A stretch of 64,000 bases of DNA from Anisodus tanguticus (GCA_034509755.1 CM067549.1:48757052-48821051); one strand, 5' to 3'. Shown: positions 23,686-36,125, numbered from the stretch's first letter. Program-made: numbers and translations. Notes: generated from the letters alone by a model not told the origin.

Positions 23686-25430
23686 ATGATTATCGGCGGG
23701 ACGGATGTTCGAAAGGGAGCTATCATGACCGCAAAGAAGACGAAAGTGTCAATAACTAGAGAGAAAATATCCAGAAATTATAAATGGAGGAAACAATATC
23801 TTTCAATGATGAAGATGCGGAAGACATCATTCAATCTCACAATGATGCACTGGTAATTTCTGTCCTCATTAATAAATTTCAGATTTAGCAAATTTTAATT
23901 GATCCAGAAAGCTCGGCCAACATCATCCGATGGAAGATGGTGGAGCAGTTGGGGTTGTTGGACCAAATTGTGTCGGCCGTCGGAGTTCTAAACAGTTTTA
24001 ATATAGCAAGTGAGACCATGAAATGAGAGATTGTTCTTCCAATCAACGCAGCCGGGACAATTCAATAAATGAGGTTTTATGTCATAGAAGGCGAAATGAG
24101 GTACAACACTCTATTCGGTAGACCTTGGATACATGACATGAAGGTTGTACCTTCGACACTACACATGATGCTGAAATTCCCAACACCAGAGGGAATAAAG
24201 ATAATAGGGGAGTAACCGACAACAAGATAGATGTTTGCAGTAGAAGAATCGGTGCAAACATCAAAAGAAATGAAGGACGTAGTTAAAGGTAAGGAAGTGA
24301 AATAGAAATCACAGAGTTCAGCCTCGTTGAGTGCGAATAATGAAGAGAAAGAAAAGACAAACTATAAGGATGAAGAAGACCAATTTCGTGTTCTGAGGTC
24401 ATTTGTGCTACCCGATGATTTGGATGCCACAGAGTCGACTATAGAGGAGCTAGAATAAGTCATCATGTTCGTGCATCTGCCAGATAGAAAGGTATACCTA
24501 GGCACCGGATTGAATCCGAAGCTCAGGCTTAAATTAATTGAAAGTCTTAAAGATAACGCCAATTGCTTTGTCCGGTCCCACTTAGATATGAAAGGTATTT
24601 CACCGGAGATTACAACTCATAAATTGAGTTTGGACTCAAATTTCCCCCGGTAAAGCAGAAAATGAGGCCAATGGCCGACTTCAAACATAAGTTCGTCAAG
24701 GAGGAGGTAACAAAACTTTTAAATATAGGTTCAATCAGGGATGTAGAGTATCCAAATTGGTTAGCAAATATAGTGGCCATGCCTAAAAAGTCAATAAACT
24801 GATAATGTGCATAGATTTTAAAATTTTGAATAATGCATGCCTAAAAGATTCTTTTTCTTTGCCGCACATCGATCAAATGATTGATGTTATGGCAGGACAT
24901 GAGATACTAAGTTTTCTCGACACTTACTTTGAGTACAACCAAATTAGGATAAACCCGGAGGATCAAGAGAAAACCTCTTTTATAACTAGATACGGATCTA
25001 TTGCTATAATGTAATGCCATTTGGTTTAAAAAACACCGGAGTGACATATCAACGCCTAGTTAATGACATGTTCGAGGACCAAATAGGTAACATAATAGAG
25101 GTTTATATTAATAATATGTTAACTAAATCCTTGGAAATAGAGGATCATTTAAAGCATTTACATGAAACATTTGACATACTCCGAAAATACAACATGAAGC
25201 TGAATCCAAAAACATATGCTCTTGGAGTTGGCTCGGGCAAGTTATTGGGTTTCTTGGTTTCAAACCGAGGAATAGAGATCAATCCGGATAAGATTAAAGC
25301 TATTGAGGAAATTTTGGAGGTACTTGAAGATGTGAAGGCGGTACAAAAACTCACCGGGAGGATAGCCTCTCTAAACAGATTCATCTCTCGGTCCTCGGAG
25401 AAAGTCATCAGTTCTTCTCTTTGTTAAAAG
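23686..25430 (+). pseudogene. Tat element protease and reverse transcriptase (broken)
   Basis: Sequence resumes after the nested element with MIIGGTDV, then the protease region (DALVISVL, ILIDPESSANIIR-like at ~23895-23930, where the expected DPGSSAN reads DPESSAN, then YNTLFGRPWIHDM). RT follows: LPDRKVYLGTGLNP, FKILNNACLKDSFSLPHID, ILSFLDTYFEYNQIRINPED, MPFGLKNTGVTYQRLVNDMF. The catalytic box reads VYINNML instead of VYIDDML, so both metal-binding Asp have become Asn (GAT to AAT). Stops and a shift at 25013 divide it. No activity is possible. Confidence 0.85.
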
Positions 25431-26607
25431 AGAAGAATGGCTTTGAGTGGACACTGGAGTTTCAGCAAGCTTTGAGGGATTTGAAAAAGTACTTGTCCAG
25501 TCCACCGTTATTGCATAAACTGAGGGTAGACGAGTAGTTGTTCCTGTATCTAGTGGTGTCCGAGGTAACTGTAAGTGCAGTTCTGGATCGATAAAAGAAA
25601 GGTACACAATTTCCCATTTACTATGTGAGTAGAACATTAGCTAGTGCAGAAACTAGGTACCCTCAGTTAGAAAAATTTGGCATTAGCATTAATAACGGTT
25701 GCTAGAATAATAAGGTCGTATTTTCAATGTCATCATATATGCACAGTAACAATTATCCACTAAAAATGTGATGCATAAACTGGAACTGTCTGGTAGGTTA
25801 ACCAAATGGGCAGTAGAAATTAGTGGGTATGGCATAAAATATAAACCAAAAACAACTATAAAGTCTCAGGTTTTGGCAGACTTCGTAGCAGACTTTACAC
25901 TCAGAATGATTCCCAAAGTAGAAAGAGAACTTTTATTAACCTCGGGAAAAACTTCGGGGGTCTGGACCTTGTACACATATGAAGTTTCGAACGTGAAAGG
26001 GACCGGGCTAGGGGTAGTACTTAAGGCACCTGCAGGAGATATTATTAGGAAGTCAATAAGAACTGTGAGATTAACTAACAATGAAGCCGAGTATGAGGCT
26101 ATGATTGCATGTCTAGAGTTGTCTGGGAGCAGAAGTCATCGAGCAAAATGTGATTCACTCTTGGTTGTTAATCAAGTGAACGGGGTGTTTGAAGTGAAGG
26201 AAGAAAGAATGCAAAAATACTTGGATAAAATTCAAGTAATAATGCATCGGTTCAAATAATGGACTATGAAGCATGTGTCTCTAGAGAAAAATAATGCGGC
26301 GGATGCCTTAGCTAATTTAGGGTCATCCGTGGAAACGGGTGAGTTTAATTCGAGAACAGTGGTGCAACTGCTTAATTCCATGATTAATGGTGGTCATGCC
26401 GAAGTGAATACAATAAGCTTGACTTGGGATTGGCGTAATAAATACATCGACTACCTTCAAGATGGAAAGTTGCCTATGGACCCAAAAGAGTCGAAGGCCC
26501 TTCGTACTAAAGCAACTAGATTTTGTTTGGTTGATGGTCAATTGTATCGAATGTCTTTTTATGGTCCTTTAGCAAGGTGTCTAGGACCGAAAAAACTTAT
26601 TACGTGA
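25431..26607 (+). pseudogene. Tat element RNase H plus second (archaeal-type) RNase H
   Basis: The first RNase H (near 25440-25760) is damaged. The frame 25768-26259 then carries LSGRLTKWAVEISGYGIKYK and VLADFVADFT, followed by a second RNase H: WTLYTYEVSNVKGTGLGVVL (expected TDGASN, so the first Asp is Tyr), LTNNEAEYEAMIACLEL and CDSLLVVNQVNGVFEV. A stop at 26257 is followed in frame by NNAADALANLGSSVE and TWDWRNKYIDYLQDGKLP. A tandem archaeal-type RNase H is a known hallmark of the Tat clade. Confidence 0.82.
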
Positions 26608-27663
26608 TGCGCGAGATTCATGAAAGTACTTGTGGCAATCATTCACGAGAATAATTATTGGTCCGAAAATTGATTAGGGTCGGGTACTATTGGCCTGAGA
26701 TTAAGGAATATACAAAGAACTTCATCCGAAAATGTAATGAATGACAAAGGCATGCATTCATTATTCATCAACTGGCGGAATTGATGCATCTAGTTTTATC
26801 ACCATGGTCATTCATGAAATGGGGGATGGATATTGTGGGACCACTCTAATGGGCACCCGGAAAGATACATTTTATCTTATTTATGATTGATTATTTTTCT
26901 AAATGGTTTGAGCAAAGGCATTTAAGAAAGTCAAAGAAAAGCAAGTCATCGATTTTATTTGGGACCACATCATTTGCCGGTTTGGCATACCAATGGAGAT
27001 CACTTGCGATAATGGATGTCAGTTCGTTGGGAAGAAAGTGAACGACTTCCTTGAAGGTTTGAAAATCAATAAGATAGTGTCGACTTAGTACCACCCAAGT
27101 GTAAATGGATAAGCGGAGTCAACAAATAAAACAGTTATTCAGAATCTGAGGAAGAGACTAAAAGGGTCAAAAGGGAAGTGGAAAGAGATTTTACCGGAGG
27201 TGTTGTGGGCATACAAAACAATGCCAAAATTCAGTATCGATGAAACACCATTTTCTTTGGTTTACGATGCAGAATCACTAATTTCGGTAGAAGTTGGCGA
27301 GTGAGCTTAAGGTCCAGCCTTGTAACTGAAGAATCGAACAACGAAGCTATGATTATTAAGCTCGACTTAACGGATGAATACCGTGAGTTGGCATTGCTAT
27401 AGTTAGTGGCCCTAAATCAAAGTATGGGTCGATACTATAATCAAAGGGCTAATCTTAGGCACTTTAAAGTAGGGGACTTGGTTCTACGAAAAGTAACCCT
27501 CAACACCAAAAATCCCAACGAAGAGAAATCGGGTCCGAATTGGGAAGTTTCGTATAAAGTGTCAGGAATAACCGATAAATGATCGTACAAGTTGGAAGCC
27601 GAGGATGGTAAAAAGTTACCGAACAACTAGAACGTTGCACACTTGAAGCGATATTACTGCTAA
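26608..27663 (+). pseudogene. Tat element integrase (broken)
   Basis: Integrase joins the cDNA to host DNA. Visible pieces: HESTCGNHSRE (zinc-binding His), KCNE-QRHAF with a stop in place of a Cys/Gln region, KWGMDIVGPL (first Asp), IDYFSKWFEQRH, EITCDNGCQFVGKKV (second Asp), then HPSVNG-stop-AESTNKTVIQNLRKRLKG, where Gln of NGQAES is TAA and the Glu remains. After the core come HFKVGDLVLRKVTLNTKNP and the terminal NVAHLKRYYC ending at 27663. Frameshifts near 26925 and 27300 break the frame. Confidence 0.82.
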
Positions 27664-28139
27664 GATGTGTTTGGTTAATTACTTAAACCTCATTTGTTTC
27701 GATTGAACTAACTTTTGCAGGAGCAATGTCGGAATCATGAGTTAAAGACCAAGAAGAAGTTAGAATTAGATATGAAAACACGTTTTGCACTCTTTTTCCT
27801 TTAGCATAGTCTTTATCCCGAAAATGGTTTTTTTTGCAAGGTTTTAATGAGGCAACAATGTAAAGTGTGTTACTAAGTAGCTGAAGACCGGACAAACACT
27901 GGGTACTAGGGACTGCCCAGTATTGAAAAGCAAGTAGTGTTTGAATTCTCGTAACTTCGAATACAAACACTAGTGGGCTACTATACCCTCGGTGAAGAAG
28001 TTTGAAGTCAAAGAAGTTCGAAGTCTGTTTGAAGCTATTTGAAGTTCGAAGATTTTAAAGCTTTTTAGGACTATTGTAAGGGTTAAAAGATCGAATGAAT
28101 CTTGCCCAGTTGTGTGACCGATGCAAAATTTGAATCAAA

Positions 28140-30370
28140 ATGATTTTGTTCGAGATTTGTCTCGAGCTCATTTTTCAGCCCTTCGTTGGTTTGGGCTTGC
28201 TGGTCGACCTAATCCTGAGCTATCTTCAGCGCAGTAAGGTTGGTAGCCCTATCCTCATCCATTTCGGCAAGCTCGGCATTAAGGCGGTCGAGTTCAACAT
28301 TCAAAAATTCCATTTGTTGAGCTTGGTAGTGTCGAACCTCTTCTTATTCCCCGAGCTCTTGAGTGAGGACTTTGACGTCTTAGAAGAGTTTTTCATTCTC
28401 TTTGTTGAAAATTCTATTTTCCTCGGTGACAAGCTTGAGGTCTTTCATTATTCATAGGTAGTCGCCCTTGATCCGGTCCAGCTCAGCTCGAACAACGGGC
28501 AAGTCACTAACTTGCTGCAGTTAGGCCTCTTTCTGTTGAAGAAGCCCTTTGAGGTGCTAGATCTCTTTATCTTAGACGTCCAGTTGCTATTTGAGATGAC
28601 TGTTTTGATCTATGCATCGGATGAAGCCCTCACCAACTAGAACAGATGATTGCAAAATAGAAAACCGAGAGAAGGTTAGAAATGAGAAAATAATACAAGT
28701 GCCAATTTAAGCAGTTAAGAAGAACACATACCCGATTGGAAGCATGCATGCCCTCGTTGAAAAGGCACTGCCAAGAAAAATTCTTTATTTTCTCCCTATC
28801 GGACTCTGATATGAGGGGCCTCATGTAATTGGCAACCCCAACCAACAGGGATAGGAAGTTTGTGTCCTCGAGGAAGGAAATAGTGGCAGATCTCATTTTC
28901 CTTAGGTCCGCACTTGAGGCTGGAAAGCTGTTAACAAGCTTAGACCGAAGAGTTGGCATGATTTTTGGAAGTTCGGGTGGACTTGGTCATTTTTTGAGGA
29001 ATGACCAGGTGAACAAACCCGACGGTAGTCGCTCGTTCGGCCAGAATCGTGGGGGTACCGGCTTCTTCAAAGATCTGGTCAAAATCTTTTTGCCCAAAGA
29101 TTTGGGTCGGTTATGACGATGGAGGAGGAGTTGAAGTGGAATTTTTGGGTTTCTTAGACAACGACTCCTAGTTTTGGCTTCATTGTCATCTTGATGATGA
29201 CTGGATCGGTAACTATTAGCGTGGTGGCATGTGTAGTTGCGACATCGGTTGGCAACAGAATTGATTCGGTTGCTTCAGTGGCAACTTGCTCTTCTATAAC
29301 TTCGACATGGGTGTCTTATACCAAAGTGGTGGTGGTGGTAGCCTTTCTCACCCAAACATATTCTGGTGAGATGTTGATGTCTTGACTTTGGGAAGGACCA
29401 CCAGCTTCCGAAGCTCTTTTTGTCTTTGAGCCAACCGGAGGTGATTTTAGAGGCTTCGAGGATTTGAGTTTAGAGGATTTCTTTTTTGGTACTTCGATGA
29501 TACGCTGAATTGATGCGGCCGGATCAAATAATATATCGGGGACAACTGGAGCACCAAGTATAGAGATTGTCCACGTGAGCCAAAATCCATTGAACGACTG
29601 AAAAGATATAAAAAGGGAAGATTAAAAGGCAAGTTATCGAAACTAAAAAAAGGAGTTTTGAGTATTTATGGTGCGTGTTCCATTCCTCTGAGAAAGGAAT
29701 GTACATAGCCGAGATGACTTTTGCAGTAGGAACCACAATAAAACGTTCCATCTAACCTCGATCACGGTTTTCATCGATGCTTGAGAGGATGGAGAATTTG
29801 CCTCATATGGACAACTGTACGATTTCGCCACGAAAGAATAGAGACACATATAAACGGATCAAATGATCCAAAGTGAAACACTCATTGACCAAGAAGTGGA
29901 GGCAAGTTACGATCCTCTACACAGACGGACCAATTTGTGCAAGACACAGATTGTAAGTCCTGCACATCTCAAGGATCACATCGTCTATTGGAGGGACAAG
30001 TTTGAAAGTGAAAGGGTAGGTGTCTACGTTGGAATACCCGAACTTAAAGGTGGTGATGTCTTCGTTTGGTCCAGGAACAATGATCCTGGAGAGATCTTTA
30101 CAACCACAGTCATCTCGAACTCTCTTGAGGTTAGTGGTTTTGATAGAAGATAGCCAACTTTTAGCCTCCTCTCCCGGGTAAGATATTTTAAAGGCCGTTT
30201 GAACGACGAATTTAGTGTCAAAGTGGAAAGTTGATGGGAGAATATTGAAGGCTCTAGGTTCAATAGTGGCCTGGACTTTAGAGGGGTCATTAGTGCAGGT
30301 GTTTTCATCAGAAACATCGGTGGAGAAGTTGTCAGAGATGATTTTTTGGAAGAGGATCAGGTAGATTTCG
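28140..30370 (-). pseudogene. Antisense ORF of the Tat element (coiled coil), broken
   Basis: Some Tat elements carry an extra gene opposite to gag-pol, between pol and the 3' LTR. Read on the minus strand, the first part (~30300-29840) gives LPSTFHFDTKFVVQTAFKIS, GCKDLSRIIVPGPN, NVDTYPFTFKLVPPIDDVIL and RIVTCLHFLVNECFTLDHLI. After a probable intron and a low-complexity middle comes SATISFLEDTNFLSLLVGV (28920-28740), and then a Glu/Leu-rich heptad segment (28460-28140: LVTEENRIFNKENEKLF, MEFLNVELDRLNAELAEMDE) that should form a coiled coil. Splice-like sites (GTATGTG near 28733, a pyrimidine-rich stretch ending CAG near 29600) suggest introns. The first part recalls the Pfam 'putative gypsy type transposon' domain; its function is unknown. 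Confidence 0.6.
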
Positions 30371-30394
30371 TCATGGTGATGAAGGGATGTAGGT

Positions 30395-30540
30395 TTGAGG
30401 ATTTGGAGGTATGAAATTTTGAAGGTATGAAGGTTTGAATATTTGAGGGTATAAAGATTTAAAGATTTGAAGGTATAAAGGTTTGAAGATTTGAAGATAT
30501 GAAGATTTGAAGTTTTGAGGATTTGAAGATTTGAGAAAGG
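30395..30540 (+). repeat. Purine-rich short-period repeat (GAAGATTTGA-like)
   Basis: About 14 imperfect copies of a 9-11 base unit such as GAAGGTATGA, GAAGATTTGA and GGTATAAAG follow one another. It lies between the antisense ORF start and the 3' LTR of the Tat element. Confidence 0.8.
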
Positions 30541-30873
30541 CCTGGAGATTGGAAGGTTGATTTCTCGAAGAATTAAAGAAAATTTACCAAAAGGTAAAAG
30601 TTGCGAAAAGAAAGAAAAGGGGGGGGGGGGTTATAGGGGACGTGGACATCATTACGAAATGCTTCAGTTCATGAATCGAAGTGATGGTTCAATTAGAGGG
30701 AGACACGTGTCCGAAGAAGTCGCAGAGTGATAAGATGTGAGTCAGATTTTGAGAATTGCAATCATTTTATTTTCCCGACCATTTTGAAGTAATTTGAAAG
30801 GAAGTTTGCGAGAGAAGATATCAAAGACGTTATTTCTACTTCCCATCACTTTGGTAAACTTTGATCCGGGAAG

Positions 30874-31492
30874 TGTGGGGACTATATGTATACAATGAAA
30901 ACCAGCACGTCACATGGCATAATTTAGAAATGAAAGTCGAAGGAAGTGACAATTTGCACCAGTGGTAAGTTCGAGTGTTGTAGCAATACCGGGCGGTGGC
31001 CGAACCAGATGACACCGAGTAGTGATCGAACCTGGAAACATCGGGTGAAAAACCGAAGGAGCTCAACGCATACCCGTTTCGGATATGGCACCAGCTGTTA
31101 TCATTTGCTCATTAAGTAACCGTTTTTATCATTTAATAACATTTAATGAAGGAGTGATTCTTGGGCATAAATGCCTTGCATGATTAGTTATATAAAGAGC
31201 CTAACCTCCATATTGAAAGAGAATCTCATTCTCATTGTAGAAACTCGTATAATTACATTCAAAAGTACTCTTGTTTGCTCTTGTTATTAGCTCAGACCCA
31301 AAGCAATTTAGCTAAGGATCATACCAAACTTTCAGTTCAATTACAATTGAGATCGCGACATTCCAGTCTAATTAATTGCTTACTATTTTCATTTACTTGT
31401 TTACTGTTAATTGTTTATCATAATTATCTGTAAATCTATCCACGTATCCTTAAAACTACTTACAAATTCAATTGTACCTTTTGGGGTAAACA
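30874..31492 (+). repeat. 3' LTR of the Tat element (619 bp)
   Basis: It starts TGTGGGGACTATATG and ends GGGGTAAACA. It pairs with 11810-12428 along its length, for example a shared run around ACCGGGCGGTGGCCGAACC. It has a small CTCTTGTTTG/CTCTTGTTAT duplication near 31270 that the 5' LTR lacks. The bases after it begin AAGTC. Confidence 0.87.
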
Positions 31493-31589
31493 AAGTCTAA
31501 AATGGTAAATAAACAAGTCAAAAAATGAAGTTATAATCAAGTGATAAACATTACAATCACAATCTCGCACATTGACTATATATTTGTTC

Positions 31590-32180
31590 TTTGAGCTACG
31601 TCATCATTAAGACGCATATCCAAAAGTGTATGTATCATAGGACCTTATGTTATGCCTTTCACTTCATCACTTTCTTCTTCAATTTCGATGCGGAATTCGA
31701 CTATGTTGTAACATGCTCTTCTTCTCCGGAAGCTTGTCAACCTAGATATCTGCCAATTCTTCTCTTCGATCGACCCGTTGTTCGTCATGGGTGTCACACA
31801 TACACCCTCCCTTAGGGACTTAACGTCTCTGTTAAGGTTTGCCCTACCATCGTACTGAGGGAGTGTTATCCGGCTCTAATATCATATTTGTCATGACCCA
31901 AGCCCATAACATGTATGTATATATCTGCTTTGGCCCGACATGCCTCACGAACTTGTCCCCTGTATTAAGTCACCGAACTCAAAAGTGTGCGTATCACGTG
32001 AACTTGTGTTATGCCTTATATAAAGCTTTCAACTTTTCTCTCCGGCCATTCCAATATGGGTTTCCTTAAGGTGTAACTCGTACCCTTTCCAAAAGCTTGT
32101 CAACCGAAAAGTCATCTGTCCTTCTTTGCTCCGCAGTCCGTACTCATCAGCCCGCCTTCCGTCATGAATCCCACACATTG
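31590..32180 (+). repeat. Two tandem copies of an unidentified ~300-bp repeat
   Basis: Copy A (about 31590-31815) and copy B (about 31877-32180) share, in order, AAAAGTGTRYGTATCA, CTTRTGTTATGCCTT, an AAGCTTGTCAACC phrase, a TCTGYC..TTCTTT stretch and a CGTCATG end followed by CACACA. A third copy lies at 51205-51475. The TCATGACCC-AAGCCCAT start of copy B also has a counterpart there. No coding capacity or terminal repeats were found. Confidence 0.6.
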
Positions 32181-32197
32181 TCTTTACCTATTTATAG

Positions 32198-32200
<3 letters not shown>

Positions 32201-32260
<60 letters not shown>
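32201..32260. repeat. (TA)n microsatellite, 60 bp
   Basis: An uninterrupted run of about 30 TA dinucleotides. It is likely polymorphic and prone to cruciform formation and to sequencing length error. Confidence 0.97.
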
Positions 32261-32264
<4 letters not shown>

Positions 32265-33479
32265 GGTCACAAATGCAATGAAGTGATTATTGTCTTATCC
32301 TACTAATATTTTTCTCTTTATTTACATAAAGTCAATATATCTAACTTAAAAAAGTCTAGTGTTCAGACACAGTCCAACTGAAATGCCACTAGGAGTCTTC
32401 GTACTGTGAACGATTAGGTAATTAACGAACTTCTCCAAGGCCTTAGGGTTGCGACTTGCGAGTAGTCAAAGTGTATAGCGTTAGAAAATTCTACTCCTTT
32501 ATAATTCAACGTAAAAATAACTAAATTACACCTAAACACGTAGTATTTTTTATAGTAATTAAAAACAGCTAAACCATGCTCTGAAATATGATGGATTATA
32601 CTATGCACGCACACACAAACACACATATATTCTAATTTTTATTAACTCTAAATAATCGTGCTAAGTAAATTGTGACCACATACGATTGAGTCTAATGACA
32701 AAAGACTTTTACAATGCATGCATATGACTATGATAAGTCAGTTTGATTCTATTAATAGTTATTTATTTTTTGAGTGCAATCACATACAAGGAATCCTACT
32801 GATCAGGTAGTTTTTATGTCAAATCGAACACATTCAAAAGATAATTACAAGTACTCAAATTGAGAAATACATAAATAAAAAACTTACTCTATTTTGGGGG
32901 ATATTTTGCAAGATCTGAATTATTTTGACTTCCCAATTTGCAATTTAATAAAAACTTGTTGGATACGTGAGTTTTTAAATAATTTGTCAATTGATTATAG
33001 CAATTAATTTCTCCATCACAAAATAGTCAAGTAGTTCGGTTTGATTGCTAGAATTTATTTCCACCACTAGGTCAGTGTCATTAGTAAATCTAAAATTAAA
33101 ATGTGTATATAAACAAAAAAGCAGTTAATAATTTTTCTTTTTTTCTCTTACATGATTTTGTGAACATTCAAATTTGTTTGATTTTGTGAACATTCAAAGT
33201 GACTTAATAAGCATGCGCTTATTCATGTGGATACCATATAGCTCAAGTGGATTTTTTTTCCCTTTAAAACCTTTTCATATTTTTAAATCAAAACACTAGT
33301 TATGAATATATATGTTAGAGCAGTTAAGAAAATAACAGTTAGAGAGTAGTTAAATCATTACCTTTGAATAACAGGGCTTGGCTTAGAATTCAAACATTTT
33401 TGGAGCAATTACATGATAACACCACAAGTACTAAATATATATTGCTATAAAATATATATCAATGCTATTAAGTGTGTAG

Positions 33480-33660
33480 CAAGCTATCGTACCATGAGAC
33501 GTCGTGAATGAGATCCCTTCATCTTTTATTAGAGGTCTCATGTTCGATATCTAGAATAAAATCTAATTTTTGATAAGGAACGATTTCCCCTTAAATAGAC
33601 CATATGCGTTACAAATCTAAATAATTAGTCGAGCCAATATATTACGGAAATAGTTATACC
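33480..33660 (+). mobile_element. SINE remnant
   Basis: The order is GATCCCTTCATCTTTTATTA, GAGGTCTCATGTTCGATATC (box B-like), TTGATAAGGAACGATTTCCC, CTTAAATAGACC, then TTAGTCGAGCC. The same order is seen at 50290-50450. This is the layout of Solanaceae tRNA-derived SINEs. The 3' end is eroded. Confidence 0.6.
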
Positions 33661-35956
33661 AAAAAGAAAACTCTCTAGCGTCTAAGATGGGATCAAATAT
33701 TAGTAACATTTTTACATGTGTGTCCTTGCCTTTAGTTTTATTCTTGGTTTTCACCTCTTAGCTTCCTCCTTTTCATTTCAATTTCAATTCTATTTTATAC
33801 TTTCTTTTCAAACTTTTTATTAAGGCATTTGCAAATTGACATAATTTATGAGAAAAACAAAACGGATTTTGAAGAGCCAAACAGTTTTTGTTTTACAAAG
33901 GACTTGTGAAAGCAACTGCTAGGGAATCTTTTGTAGAAGATAGAGATTCTCCACCTAAAACTAGGAATCTTAAGGATCCAAATAGATATTGTATTTGTAT
34001 TTTTGAAAAAAAGTACAAATCTTGTTGAGTTAAAGATTATAAAAAAATTATAAACCCTCAGATAGTGACCAAAACTCAGCTAATTTATTTTATGTATAGA
34101 AAATCTAAAATAGAAGTTAACATTCTGAATTTACTAGATTCAGAATCATTTTAATTCTCATGGCTACTGTTAATTCAAAGAAAAAGAAAAATAACGAGGG
34201 AATCTACGTACAAAACTTATACTAGAAGATTCAAACGAAGATGTAATCTATAAATGCGTGCATCTCGTGTAAAATTAAATTATTGTAACCTTGATATATT
34301 ATATATATATATATATAACTTAAATATCAATCCCTATAGATATGTATTTTTTTAAACAAAATTTCTTCAAAATAGAAAAAAAGTTACATTAGAGTTTAAT
34401 CTCCCTTTTGTCCTATTATATATATTGGACAGTTCAATTCTAACAAACTATTGAGGAAAATAACGACTAAACGAATCAAAAGAAGAGTCAAATATTTGGA
34501 AACAATAGTTTCAACTGTATCTTTGAATTTGTACTTTCTTGCTGTAATATTCTAGCATCTTTAATTCTTAGTTGGAAGTTATGATTAGGTTATCTAATTG
34601 CTTGATGAATCAAAATACGTAATCGAAGAATTAATTTAGATGATAATTACTTGTCCATGATGACTCAAAAATCAAGAAAAAATTTCAAGCAAAACATAGT
34701 CCTAATAATATGGAGAAAAATCGTACAAATTGTTCTTGATCGCGGAATTATTACTCTATTCAGGTTTTGATACTCGCTATTTTGCTAACTGGGATCAAAA
34801 CTGGAAGTGAAAAAGTCTAAATCTGCCAATGTACATTCGAAATTGGTTAATTTACCCTAGCTCTCTCTATTACACTTTTAATCAATTTATACTCTTATTG
34901 TTAGCAAATTATCTCGTATTTCCCCTTTTAATTAACAAAGCTCCGACATGAAATTGTGCCAACTTTCACGTGTCCAAATTCTTTTAAAAAATATGATCTA
35001 TATTTACCCCTCATTTTCTACTATGGTTTAAAAATACCGTCAAATTAAAGCTAGCTCTGTTAGGGATCAAGGGGGTGGGTGGGAGGAAAACATGACTTTT
35101 TTCCTAATGGAAGGGGTAATACCAGACTAAGAGTTTAATGGAGAGTAAAGTTGCTCAATTTCGAATAATACATACGCAAATTTCATGCTTTTTCTCAAAT
35201 TAAAATAAATACAGTAATAACTTTGAGTTTGCTATTTTTTTCGTAAAATATTTAAGGGCCCACGCCAGTGTTTGGATTAGTTTACAGACGTGGGAATTAC
35301 AAAAATGTAAAAGATTAAAAAATATGCAAAGCTTGTTATTAAGGAATTATGATATAAGAAATGCTATATTCCCACTAACCATATTGCATCACATGTGAAG
35401 TAGCTGCATACTTCATCTTTGATGCTGATGCACCCTAGTTTTTGTATAATTCTTTGGTCCAATTTTTATTTTTAAAAGGTATATTACAGGCTCTCAAATG
35501 AATAAACTGTATTTATATATGCCAGCAGCTAAATAATACTTATTCTTAATCATGCATTAAATAAATCATATCCATACCTCTAAGTTTGCAATAGGTTGCT
35601 TCTACCCCTCTAATTCCACACTAATCATTGACTAATGCTCTAATAGGAGATATGGTATTTGATCTTCATGATTATTTATTTATTTTTGTCTTTTAGTTTT
35701 TGGTTGGGAATTGAAAGGGTAGGGAAGTTGTCATCTCTACCTCCATGCAATTTGAGATTTAATTGTATAAATTAAGTTATAAAAGTTTGTGTTATTTGAC
35801 TTTTATTTCATGTATATAGTTAGCCCATGTATCAACTTTAAACTATCATTTGACATTAACAAAAATAATTTATTAACTTTACATCTTTATCAGTTAGGTA
35901 AAATATTTTAATCCATCCAAAGAAATGTTATAGTCTTTATGTGAAAGCTTTTTCAA

Positions 35957-36125
35957 GGGCAATGCAATGGTAATTTTAACCGGATGCCTCGAGTTCGAGT
36001 CCTGAAAATAGAGTCATCGTTGGTATGAAGCATTTTGCCCCTCAAAATGAGACTTCCTGACGCGAATCCAAATTAGTTGAGCCTAAAGTGCGAGTACCAA
36101 TACTGGTGCGGGAAACAAAATAACA
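35957..36125 (+). mobile_element. SINE (Solanaceae type)
   Basis: The head contains CCTCGAGTTCGAGTCCTGAA, a good RNA polymerase III box B (GGTTCGANTCC-like). It is followed by CTCAAAATGAGACTTCCTG, CGCGAATCCAAATTAGTTGA, GCCTAAAGTGCGAGTACC and ACTGGTGCGGGAAACAAAAT. This is the best preserved SINE in the window. The fragment at 1800-1930 is from the same group. Confidence 0.65.

Larger units (their letters stand above)
11810..31492 (+). mobile_element. Tat-lineage Ty3/gypsy retrotransposon, interrupted
   Basis: The two LTRs (11810-12428 and 30874-31492) align along their length and enclose gag, a protease-RT-RNase H-integrase order, and a long 3' region with an antisense ORF. An extra RNase H domain after the first, gag of the LPKYDGT type and a ~3.2-kb region between pol and the 3' LTR are traits of the Tat clade. 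The inner 13509-23684 belongs to another element; without it about 9.5 kb remains. All frames carry stops or shifts. The first dozen or so bases of the 5' LTR are missing or diverged, so a target duplication could not be confirmed. Confidence 0.85.
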
